DNA from: Chitinophaga pinensis
GTDB lineage: Bacteria; Bacteroidota; Bacteroidia; Chitinophagales; CAMDFR01
Length of the DNA stretch: 50,919 nucleotides
Reading direction: 5' to 3'
NCBI GenBank assembly: GCA_945860705.1
Contig: CAMART010000021.1
Location: 1-50,919, forward strand
The notes under the pieces were generated by a model, which was not told the origin of the DNA, ran no database searches, and saw nothing but the letters and a program-made list of their open reading frames with translations. Below, one piece after another: positions 41,928 through 50,800 of the stretch. Positions within the stretch are counted from its first letter, which is position 1. Each line of letters starts with the position of its first letter. A program made the translations under genes and the position numbers.

Positions 41928-42234
41928 ATTAAGAAAAATAGTTAATAGAAAAATACTTGCAATCACTTTTCATTCAATAATTATTTTTTGTGTTGTATCA
42001 TTTCTAAGTGTTTTTTATTCGATTGCTAGTCGTAGTGGAGCGGATTATCCAGTTGCAAATATTGGATTTCCTTTTAAATATTATTCTCAGTTTTGGGTAG
42101 GAAACGGATATAATAAACATGGAGTTAGATTATGGGAAATACTTCATGGATGGATGCCCAATTATTTTTTTATCGATTTTAGTTTGGTATGGATTTTAGT
42201 TTGTATTATTTATTATTTTCTATTTTATAGATAA
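41911..42234 (+). CDS. Small membrane protein of unknown function
   Basis: A 107-residue frame with two membrane segments, about residues 17-38 (ILAITFHSIIIFCVVSFLSV) and 88-106 (SLVWILVCIIYYFLFY), and a soluble link with FPFKYYSQFWVGNGYNKHG. No family is recognised. Its first codons lie in the AAATATTGAAT repeats, so the real start could differ, for example a later codon. The stop overlaps the following convergent lipoprotein gene by 15 bp. The membrane pattern makes chance coding less likely, but this remains a modest-confidence gene. Confidence 0.55.
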   Translation: MLNIELLRKIVNRKILAITFHSIIIFCVVSFLSVFYSIASRSGADYPVANIGFPFKYYSQFWVGNGYNKHGVRLWEILHGWMPNYFFIDFSLVWILVCIIYYFLFYR

Positions 42235-42513
42235 TACTTCTATCCAGCCTTCATTAGTATGCAATAGTAAACAAACAGCCCCTTCATTTGCAGAGCCCTT
42301 GCATTTAATTATTTTTTTAAAAGAGGCAGTTATATTTTCACCATGGGGAATAGATTCAACTTTTTCTAAGTTGCATACTTTATAATCTTTATCATTAAAA
42401 CGGAGGTAAGTACCTGTACAATCTCGAATAAGTGTAACTGATTTATTTTCTTTTTTGCAAGCAGATGTTACTAGTATAATAAATATAATAAGTATCGAAA
42501 ATATTTTTTTCAT
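42220..42513 (-). CDS. Small lipoprotein, tandem copy 2
   Basis: A 97-residue predicted lipoprotein. Signal MKKIFSILIIFIILVTSACK with the lipobox Cys at residue 19. The mature part has DCTGTYLRFNDKDYKVCNLE, a second CKGSANEGAVC and a terminal NEGWIEVLSIK; four Cys suggest disulfides. It is about 60 percent identical by eye to the next upstream gene, to which it aligns without gaps, and the upstream 40 bp are also shared, so the two arose by tandem duplication. Function and family are unknown. Confidence 0.75.
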   Translation of the reverse strand: MKKIFSILIIFIILVTSACKKENKSVTLIRDCTGTYLRFNDKDYKVCNLEKVESIPHGENITASFKKIIKCKGSANEGAVCLLLHTNEGWIEVLSIK

Positions 42514-42540
42514 GTTTCAGATTTTATATGAAAATTAGGA

Positions 42541-42834
42541 TTATTTTATTTTAACTATTTCTATCCAGCCTTCATTAGCATGAAGTAGTTTACAAACAGG
42601 AATTCCATTTGCTGAGCCATTACATTTGTTTATTTTTATAAATGTAGCTGTTACTAATTCGTCATCAGCTATCATTTCTACTTTCTCAAGATTGCATACT
42701 TGATAATCTTTGTTATCTATTCTTAAATAGGTGCCAGTGCAATCTCGCACTACTTGTGCTGTGTTTTTTTCTTTTTTACAAGCAGATGTTACTAGTATAA
42801 CAAATACAATAAGTACCAAAAATATTTTTTTCAT
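42541..42834 (-). CDS. Small lipoprotein, tandem copy 1
   Basis: A 97-residue predicted lipoprotein, the paralogue of the gene 321 bp downstream. Signal MKKIFLVLIVFVILVTSACK, then DCTGTYLRIDNKDYQVCNLE, INKCNGSANGIPVC and the NEGWIEIVKIK ending. All four mature Cys are kept in both copies. The sequence TTTCAGATT...TATATGAAAATTAG upstream of both start codons is also duplicated. It is divergent from ctaA. Nothing indicates a function. Confidence 0.75.
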   Translation of the reverse strand: MKKIFLVLIVFVILVTSACKKEKNTAQVVRDCTGTYLRIDNKDYQVCNLEKVEMIADDELVTATFIKINKCNGSANGIPVCKLLHANEGWIEIVKIK

Positions 42835-42912
42835 GTTTCAGATTGTATATGAAAATTAGCTTAATAAAAATAGAACGAACAAAACCTAAATAAGTTGCCT
42901 AAAACTTATTTT

Positions 42913-42941
42913 TTGGCTAAACTATATTGTTTCTACCTTTG
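42913..42941 (+). promoter_or_regulatory. Bacteroidota-type promoter of ctaA
   Basis: TTG (in TTTTG) at 42913-42915, an 18-bp spacer and TACCTTTG at 42934-42941. Transcription should start about 15 bases before the ATG at 42964, which also decides that start codon. Confidence 0.75.
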
Positions 42942-42963
42942 TTATCGAATTATATTTAAAGTT

Positions 42964-44034
42964 ATGCAAAAAGAAATATATAAGCCACTAAAAATTTGGC
43001 TCATCATAGGTTTAGTAATGGTTTTGCTACAAGTGATGATAGGTGGCATCACCCGATTGACCAATTCTGGTTTGTCTATCACAGAATGGAATATCATTAA
43101 AGGCACCATTCCACCTTTGAGCAATGATGCTTGGGTACAAACATTTGAACAGTATAAAATACATGCAAAAAAACAATACGAATCACTTCATGCAGGCATG
43201 ACAATGAGTGATTTTAAATTTATTTATTTTTGGGAGTATTTTCATAGACTTTGGGCAAGGTTTATTGGGTTTGTATTTGTAATTGGGTTGGTTATTTTTC
43301 TTTTGATGAGAAAAATAGATATGAAATTATTTATTCAGCTAATGATTGTATTTGGCTTGGCTATGCTAGAGGCAGTATTTGGTATCATCATGGTATACAG
43401 TGGCTTGGGCGATGACACCCGCACTTGGGTAAGTGCATACAAATTAATTATTCACTTGATAATCGCTACACTTATTTTTGGCTATCTTTTTTATGTATAC
43501 TTATGTTATACTCAGAAAAATACGCATGATTTTGGGTTGAGTAAAAACCTAAAAATGATCAGTACAAGTATTATTGTTTTGCTCTTTATACAGATATTAT
43601 TTGGCGGACTTATGGCAGGCATGAGAGCAGGATTGATACATCCTCACTTTCCTATTTTTATTCATTCAGAAAAAATATTAGGCGCACTTCAAAGTCCTGC
43701 TCCACAGAGTATGGACGACCTCAACGACTATGAAAAAAGTGCCTATATAAAAGCAATTATACAAATAATACACAGAACACTCGCTACAACTATATTGATA
43801 TTAATAGCTTATTTAGTATATCTATTTAGTAAAAATAATATTTCAGCTTTTCTTAGAAGAGCGAAGAATAGTATGTTGTTTATGATACTTATTCAATTTA
43901 CCTTAGGAGTGATTACTATTATGCTTAGTATAGGGCGTATCCCTCCTTTTTGGGGCTCTGTACATCAGTGTGCTGCACTGATTTTATTACTCAGTGCTAT
44001 CTGGGTAAGGTATCAAATGATAGAGAAAAAGTAA
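42964..44034 (+). CDS. ctaA: Heme A synthase (COX15/CtaA)
   Basis: Oxidises heme O to heme A for cytochrome oxidase, in the inner membrane. The ATG at 42964 (MQKEIYKPLKIWLIIGLVMV) gives 356 residues with eight membrane segments in two four-helix halves; the upstream TTG start at 42895 is rejected because it precedes the promoter. Conserved elements are GGITRLTNSGLSITEWN, EYFHRLWARFIG and KLIIHLIIATL in the first half, and IIHRTLATTI and WGSVHQCAALILL in the second, giving the paired heme-ligand His. RAGLIHPHFP is typical. It converges on lpdA; ATAAGTA/TACTTAT at 44034-44051 could be a shared weak terminator. Confidence 0.94.
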   Translation: MQKEIYKPLKIWLIIGLVMVLLQVMIGGITRLTNSGLSITEWNIIKGTIPPLSNDAWVQTFEQYKIHAKKQYESLHAGMTMSDFKFIYFWEYFHRLWARFIGFVFVIGLVIFLLMRKIDMKLFIQLMIVFGLAMLEAVFGIIMVYSGLGDDTRTWVSAYKLIIHLIIATLIFGYLFYVYLCYTQKNTHDFGLSKNLKMISTSIIVLLFIQILFGGLMAGMRAGLIHPHFPIFIHSEKILGALQSPAPQSMDDLNDYEKSAYIKAIIQIIHRTLATTILILIAYLVYLFSKNNISAFLRRAKNSMLFMILIQFTLGVITIMLSIGRIPPFWGSVHQCAALILLLSAIWVRYQMIEKK

Positions 44035-44047
44035 TAAGTATTTTTAC

Positions 44048-45448
44048 TTATATATGCAAAGCTCTTTTGCCTGTTGCATCTAAGCATGCCTCTTTGAAAG
44101 CCTCTGTATATGTAGGATGTGGATGACTCATACGACTGATATCTTCTGCACTAGCTCTATATTCCATAGCTACTACACCTTCTATAATCAAGTCTGCAAT
44201 TCTTGGCCCTATCATATGCACTCCTAATATTTCATCAGTAGTAGCATCTGCAAGTATTTTTACAAAACCATCCGTATCCATGCTTGCTCTTGCTCTTCCA
44301 CTAGCTTTGAATGGAAATTTACCAGACTTATAAGCAATCCCTTTTTGTTTGAGTTCTTGCTCTGTAGCACCAACTCCAGCTGCTTCTGGCCAAGTATAAG
44401 CTACTCCAGGTATAAGATTATAATTGATATGTGGTTTCTGACCTGCTACATATTCTGCTATCATCACTCCTTCTTCCTCTGCTTTGTGTGCAAGCATTGC
44501 ACCTTTTACTACATCACCTATAGCATATATTCCTGGCACACTAGTTTCTAAATGATCGTTTGTAGGTATTCTTTTTCTTTCGTCTAGAGTTATTCCTATA
44601 TTTTCTATACCTAACCCTTCTGTATATGGAGTACGACCTACTGCTACAAGGCAATAATCACCTACTATAGTTACTTCTTTTCCGCTTTTGTCTTCAGCAG
44701 TCACTGTTACTTCTTTTTTCTTAACAGTAGCTCCTTTTACTTTATGACCTAGATTAAAAGTCATTCCTTGTTTTTTTAGTACACGCAACATTTCTTTACT
44801 CAAATCTTCATCCATACTTGGAATGATAGTATCTAAATATTCTATAACGGTCACTTGACTTCCTAATCTTTTATAAACAGAACCTAACTCTACACCGATG
44901 ATACCACCGCCAATCACAATCAAATGTTTTGGCACTTCAGGTAATTTTAATGCTTCTGTAGAAGTAATAATCCTTTCTTTATCTATAGGTAAAAAAGGCA
45001 ATGCTGTTGGTTTTGAACCAGTAGCAATAATAACTTTCTCTGCCTCTACTTCTTCTTTGCTTCCATCAGCTTTGCTCACTGCTATTTTATTTTTAGTGAC
45101 AAATGAACCCATGCCATGAAATACATCTATTTTATTTTTTTTCATTAAATAATCGATACCATCACAAGTAGCTTTTACAACACCTGCCTTACGATCTATC
45201 ATTTTTTTAAAATCTACTTTTGGAGGGTCTATGAGTATACCATGCTCTGCAAATTCATGAAGTGCTTTGTGATAATGCTCTGAAGAATCAAGCAATGCTT
45301 TTGAAGGAATACAACCTACATTGAGACAAGTACCACCGAGCGTACTGTATTTTTCTATCAAAGCTGTTTTCATACCCAACTGCGCGCATCTAATAGCTGC
45401 TACATATCCACCCGGACCTCCACCGATTATTGCTATATCGTATTTCAT
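44048..45448 (-). CDS. lpdA: Dihydrolipoyl dehydrogenase (E3)
   Basis: FAD-dependent enzyme that reoxidises lipoamide in 2-oxoacid dehydrogenase complexes and the glycine cleavage system (EC 1.8.1.4). It has 466 residues. The FAD loop is IIGGGPGGYVAAIRCAQLG, the redox pair is GGTCLNVGCIPSKALL, the NAD loop is IVIGGGIIGVELGSVY, and the active-site His-Pro-Glu-like region is SHPHPTYTEAFKEA near the C-terminus. The ending DATGKRALHI is typical. A TAAATTTG box lies at 45472-45479 on the minus strand. It is monocistronic here, so the E2 partner is elsewhere. Confidence 0.96.
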   Translation of the reverse strand: MKYDIAIIGGGPGGYVAAIRCAQLGMKTALIEKYSTLGGTCLNVGCIPSKALLDSSEHYHKALHEFAEHGILIDPPKVDFKKMIDRKAGVVKATCDGIDYLMKKNKIDVFHGMGSFVTKNKIAVSKADGSKEEVEAEKVIIATGSKPTALPFLPIDKERIITSTEALKLPEVPKHLIVIGGGIIGVELGSVYKRLGSQVTVIEYLDTIIPSMDEDLSKEMLRVLKKQGMTFNLGHKVKGATVKKKEVTVTAEDKSGKEVTIVGDYCLVAVGRTPYTEGLGIENIGITLDERKRIPTNDHLETSVPGIYAIGDVVKGAMLAHKAEEEGVMIAEYVAGQKPHINYNLIPGVAYTWPEAAGVGATEQELKQKGIAYKSGKFPFKASGRARASMDTDGFVKILADATTDEILGVHMIGPRIADLIIEGVVAMEYRASAEDISRMSHPHPTYTEAFKEACLDATGKRALHI

Positions 45449-45541
45449 ATAATTTATATATTTATGTAGTGCAAATTTAACTATTCCAAAAGAGTATATA
45501 TGAAATTTTTTTATTAAAATCTACAATATAACTTAATAGCT

Positions 45542-45549
45542 TAATTTTG
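45542..45549 (+). promoter_or_regulatory. -7-like box upstream of the interrupted gene
   Basis: TAATTTTG matches TAnnTTTG and lies 14 bp before the ATG at 45564. No TTG at a suitable -33 position was found. Confidence 0.4.
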
Positions 45550-45563
45550 TGATACCGTATACA

Positions 45564-46940
45564 ATGAAAAAAATCACACTTTACTATATTCTACTACTAT
45601 TGGTTTTGACAAACACTTGTTTTAGTCAAATATTTTCAGGTAAAATCAACAACAATAATCAAGCACTTGAAAATGTAAGCATCGATATTTTTGATTATTC
45701 TCAAAATATAATAAATAAAACAAGCGATAAAACTGGACTGTTTGATATAAGATTGGAGAACAATAAAGAATATATCATCTGCTTTTCAAAAGTAGGATAT
45801 ATCTCTTATGTTTTAAGTATAAATATTATAGGAGATTAAAATAAAAATATTTCATTAAACAAAGACAATAATATACCAAACGGAATGCTCAGCTCTATTG
45901 TAAGTGATAGAGTTTTTTATACTAGTATTGAAAAGAAAAACAGTACGCAACTTTTCGATTTTGCAAAAATAAACTCATTAAAAAAAGCAGACAGTATAAA
46001 AGTAATATTTAATAAAATACAAGTGTATCAATACAGATATATTTCTAATTATAATTTTGAGCAAGAAAAAAATGAAATAAATAATCTAGACTATACACAA
46101 ATACCTATAGAAAAAAATAAAATATATACTGAACTTTCTAAAATAGAAGTAGAAAAAACAAAAAGTATATCTATACAAAACCAACTAAAAACAATAGAAA
46201 ATACCAATATAGAAGAATCTAAAACCAAACAAGGAAATGCTCAAGTAAAAAGACTAGTAAACGCTCAAGAAGCATTATACAAAAGAGTGTATGAGGTAGC
46301 ACAAGAATATTTAAGCGATAAAACAAAAAATATATTAATGTATAAATTGAAGCTACTTGAATATAACGCACTACAAAAAGAAGAGAACAATGCAAAGGAT
46401 TATAATACTGTTTTGTATTATAAAAAAAACAAACTAAATACTTTGTCAAGCGCATACAACTTCTTATACCGCGCAAACAATAGTTATACTAAATATGAAA
46501 ACTACATTTCTCTTTATCAAAGATCATATCAAGAGTATATAGAACTTTTAAAATATTATAAAGGATTGGATGACAGCATACAAATTCAAACACTAATAAG
46601 CAGCACAAAAAATATAGAACCTATAACTAATCTACCAATCATAAATAAAGCTGATACACTGAGTAATATGGAAGATAACGAACGTCAAATACTTATAGAA
46701 AAAGCATTGCTAGAGGAAGAACGATTTAAAAACTATAGCATCAATAAATCTACTAAAAAAGAAGATGGTGAAGACGTGAATATCACAACCATAAAAATAG
46801 ATATAGATACTTATGAGATGATCAGCAACAAAAGAGGAATAGTGAAATACTTTAAAAATACAAAGCCAATCTCTGCAACAACCTATAAATTTGAAACTAC
46901 GAGAAAATATAAAGACATATTAAATTCGATAAATAGATAA
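45564..46940 (+). pseudogene. Exported regulatory-domain protein interrupted by an in-frame stop
   Basis: A single frame of 459 codons broken by a TAA at 45837-45839 (codon 92). Upstream are a signal peptide (YYILLLLVLTNTCFS) and a carboxypeptidase-regulatory-like domain (LENVSIDIFDYS, TSDKTGLFDIRLENNKEYII, FSKVGYISYVLSI). Downstream the same frame continues at once with NKNISLNKDNN, PNGMLSSIVSDRVFY and a long Asn/Lys/Glu-rich helical part. The two pieces look like one family protein known from Bacteroidota: regulatory fold, then a region with the LxxVGKI-like segment and a charged C-terminal half. Only one base change (TAA to GAA, AAA or CAA) is needed to restore it. It may be a pseudogene, a sequence error or two proteins; the downstream half also has an ATG at 45885. 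Confidence 0.75.
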
Positions 46941-46988
46941 AATTGTTCCTGAGAATCCACAGTTGAAATTTTGATATTCGGGGATTTT

Positions 46989-47798
46989 TTATTTAAAAAA
47001 CCAAGTAGGATTATACCTTTTATTTTTATTTTCCCAAGCACTTAGTATCCACAATGCCAATAAAGTTGGGTGTTGATGTGATACTAACTGAGTATCATCC
47101 CATTTCCAGCCTCCATCTTTTTGTTGATGAATGATGATCTCCTCTATCCATTGTTGTTTTACTAAATCTATTCTATCTAGCAATATAAACGTAAGTATAG
47201 CTTCCATTCCATCATCTGTATAGGATTTATTTTTTTCTAAATATTGAATTGATTGATTGATATAGATTTCTTTTAGAGAAGTATTATTAGGGATTTTATT
47301 CAACTCACCTAAATCACTCAGCCATTTTAGCAAAAGTGCTGCATGTGTTACGCCCCGTATATTTGCATTTTCTTTAGTGTATTCTAGTAGCAATGCATTT
47401 ACTTTTTCTGCTATATCACTATCTTCTATATTATCTGCATATATCGCCCACATGAGAGCTCTATCAAACATATCATGATTTGCTATATATGCTTTTACAG
47501 AATCAATGTTTAGTACTTTATTATCAATAAGTCGATTGTAGAATGGGTACATACTTTCTTCATCTGCATCATTTGGAGCATATTCTTTTGGCAATATTTT
47601 TTTGTGATTATATTTTATATTAGACAGCTGCTTGATGTATATATAAATTATTCTGTTTGGATAATTTAAAGAATTTTTATTATCAATAAGAGCATCAATA
47701 AATTTACTAGCTTCTTTTTTTGCATCCACAATATTTTGAGAAAAAGTTTCAAGCATTATGAAAACAAAAAATAATAAGACAATATTTTTTTTACACAT
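46989..47798 (-). CDS. Secreted toroid-like protein of unknown function
   Basis: A 269-residue exported protein. The signal peptide is MCKKNIVLLFFVFIMLETFS. The mature part is helical. Near the C-terminus HQQKDGGWKWDDTQLVSHQH and PTLLALWILSAWENK resemble the QxxDGGW repeat of alpha/alpha toroid proteins (prenyltransferase and squalene-hopene cyclase folds), so a helical toroid is suggested; catalytic DxDD motifs of cyclases were not seen. Its ATG lies at the end of the T-run of the terminator serving the upstream gene, so it needs its own promoter or read-through. Confidence 0.65.
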   Translation of the reverse strand: MCKKNIVLLFFVFIMLETFSQNIVDAKKEASKFIDALIDNKNSLNYPNRIIYIYIKQLSNIKYNHKKILPKEYAPNDADEESMYPFYNRLIDNKVLNIDSVKAYIANHDMFDRALMWAIYADNIEDSDIAEKVNALLLEYTKENANIRGVTHAALLLKWLSDLGELNKIPNNTSLKEIYINQSIQYLEKNKSYTDDGMEAILTFILLDRIDLVKQQWIEEIIIHQQKDGGWKWDDTQLVSHQHPTLLALWILSAWENKNKRYNPTWFFK

Positions 47799-47803
47799 AA
47801 AAA

Positions 47804-47835
47804 ATCCCTGATACGTTTTGAATTGTATCAGGGAT
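47804..47835 (-). terminator. Intrinsic terminator after the glycine-rich T9SS gene
   Basis: 11-bp stem ATCCCTGATAC / GTATCAGGGAT with a 10-nt loop. Read on the minus strand it is followed by TTTTTTATG, where the ATG is the start of the next gene. It ends the large type IX secreted gene 21 bp after its stop codon. Confidence 0.85.
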
Positions 47836-47856
47836 ATAAATATAAGTAGTAAAAAT

Positions 47857-50800
47857 CTATTTACTTACAACAATTTGTTTTTGAATAGTTTTATCATTTA
47901 TTATAATAGTAGCAATATATATTCCACTTGCTAAGTCATTTGTTTTTACTTGAATCTTATTGATACCTTTTGTTAAATATTTATTGGTATCTAAGACATT
48001 TTTACCTAAAGCATCTACTATAGAGACAGAAACATTTGTTTCGTTTTGAGTGAAAATTTCTAGTGTACTAATATCATAAGATGGATTTGGATAGAAATTG
48101 CCTACTATCACATCAGATGTAGCATTGAGCACAGCAGACACTATAGGTGTTTCTTCGTTTTGTCCATCAAAATCTACTTGATTGAGTTTGTAATAATACA
48201 CTACTCCTGGCAACACATTTACATCATCATAAGTATAATTTAGAGGAACAGTGCTATTGCCATGACCTTTTACTTCACCTATTTTTTCAAAATTAGTAGC
48301 GTCTGTACTTCTTAATACTTCAAATTTATCATTGTTGATTTCTGTGAGTGTACCCCATTTTACTTTGATAAATTTATTTTCTATTGGGTCTGCGGTTAAA
48401 TAGTTCATCTCAACTGGAAGTGGCACCGAATGCTCACTACCATGAAGCCAAAATTCACTAAACTCACTTACAGATAATTCTACATAATGATACCCTAATG
48501 AAGTATTATAAATAGGATCAAATCCTCCAATACTTTTTACCAATGAACCATCAGTGGGTGTAAGAGAAGTATTCCCATATACTTTGTACAAGCCAGAACT
48601 AGAGTTATTATTAAAGTCGCCATCTTCGTTAGTACCAGTGTATTTAGTCACATACAAATCTGATATAGACAAAACATCATCATCATCTGCACAGCCATCA
48701 GGATCATGTCCTCCAGGACCTGTTCCTATCATTCCCCCAGTAGATATAGAAGCATCTATTAGTTGATTCAACTCTGTATTAGTAAAATATAGTCTAATAG
48801 ATACTGGACTTGTAGGAGCATTGTCTGTAGTGATTTTGAAGTGTCGTTTCATCGCCGCTTGTGTTGTAACTGGACAACCTAATCCTGTTCCTGGAATTAT
48901 TCTATTTACAAGTGGTGTAGTCGCATCTACATAACTAGTCACATTTACATTACCAATATTATTTCCATTATCATTGATAGATACTAAAACTCTACTCTGG
49001 TCTGTAGTAAATCTATAATGTACCCATTCATTAAATCCTCTAGAAATACAATTGGCTGTAGCAGTTCCATTGCTTCCAGCATATGGAATATTTATTGGTT
49101 TGTTTGCTAAGGTATTAATTGCTGTATCATCTATACATCCAAAAGTATCTGTCACTCTAAATGTATGAGCACCACCTGTTGAGATTACTTTCATTATTGG
49201 ATTGATGCTGTCATTGTATACAAAACCTCCAGCTGGTCCTACAGATGTAATACTACTAAAAATATACTTACCTCCAAACAATGTAGTACCTCCTGTAGAA
49301 CTTAGTAATACATAATCATAATTGACTCCTGCACCACCAGAACCATTGATAAATGCGCAAGTATCTAGTACTGCGCTTAGTGTAGGATTTGGTTTAGTTT
49401 CAACTACTACTGTATCTATCATCGTGCAGAATCCTGTAGCAGGCACTCTATTAAAGCCATTGTCTGTTACAGTCAAATAATATGCTTGTATGCCTACAGT
49501 ACTAGCCGTGATGGTTTCTGTAGTAGCTGTGCCACCACTAGACCATAGATATGTCAAAGGACCTGTACCACCTGTAGCAGAAGGTGTACCACCAATGATA
49601 GAAGTAAGATTATGACAAACTAGTTTGTCAGCTCCTGCATTTATATTAATTTGTCCATTTACTGTCACTTTTATTGTATCTGAATAAACTATTTCTGGGC
49701 AATTACCGCTACTGAATTTTCTTCTATACCAAGTGCTTTGTGTCAATGCTGGTGCTGTATAAGTACTAGCATTGGAACTAGGTATGTCTGTCCAAGTTCC
49801 TGCATTATCTGTAGATTTTTGCCATACATATGTACCTGTACCTAAGCCACCGCTAGCATCTGTAACACTTGTAAATGTAGCTGGCACAGTATTGTAGCAG
49901 ATAGCTTGTGTATCTGGTGCTATATCACCGGGCTTCACACTTGGTTTTACACGTATAGTGTCATACACATATACACTCCATCCACAGCAAGCATCATTGG
50001 TTCTATATTTTACTTGATACAAATCTGTATTAGCAGTAGTATTTGTAAATGAAATATTACCTGGATCTTTTACTGTAAATGTATTGACTGGTGCTGGTGA
50101 ACTTGTGCTGATTACCGGCATTTTTTGAATACTCCATTCAAAGTTTACATTTTGTTCTGGGTTATTGGTTGTTGATCCAAGATTAATTGTTTCACCTGAA
50201 CAAACGGTATCATAAATACCTGTAATCACTGGTGGTATACGAGTAATTTTTATATCTATAAAACTATTGTGTGTATACGATACTGGGTTTCCAATACTAA
50301 CATTTTTTGTACCTACAGTAGAATAATAAACACCAACACTAGCTGTGTTCGAAGCGTTATTAGTACTTAGGCCATTCGAACCATATGAAGATAAATCAGG
50401 TCTAATATCGTGAACAAACATACCATCAGTACTATTAAATGCTGCTGAATTATAAATTGGCGAAGCAATACTTGTATTAAAATCTATTTGCGAATTGGTA
50501 CAACCTCTATTGTATGTAGCTGTGAGGGTATTAGCAGAAGTAGTAACCGCTCCTCCCGATGTTGAAGAATTGATTGTGATAGTTGGACTAATAGAAGTAA
50601 GTGTAGGTGCAGTACCTCCTCCCTGTTGAGCAACTGCAAAACTAACACCTGCATTTGCTGCTCCTCCAGCTCCTCCACTTCCTCCTTTTTGACCTGTTCC
50701 TCCAGCTGCCCCATCTCCTGATTCACCACATGAATTTCTACCTGATCCTCCACTACCTCCATTACCTCCTACTCCACCAGTTCCACCAGTTCTTGACAAA

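Noticed and set aside
42895-42963. Upstream start for ctaA at 42895
   Set aside because: A consensus promoter lies at 42913-42941, after the proposed start, so the coding region should begin at the ATG at 42964.
44034-44051. Shared terminator between ctaA and lpdA
   Set aside because: The 7-bp stem is entirely A/T apart from one G-C pair, with a 4-T loop; too weak to call on its own.
50484-50762. Glu/Val-rich 92-codon frame at the glycine-rich end of the T9SS gene
   Set aside because: It is the alternate frame of GGT/GGA glycine codons, giving repetitive Glu, Val and Gln. The main frame continues with a clear signature.
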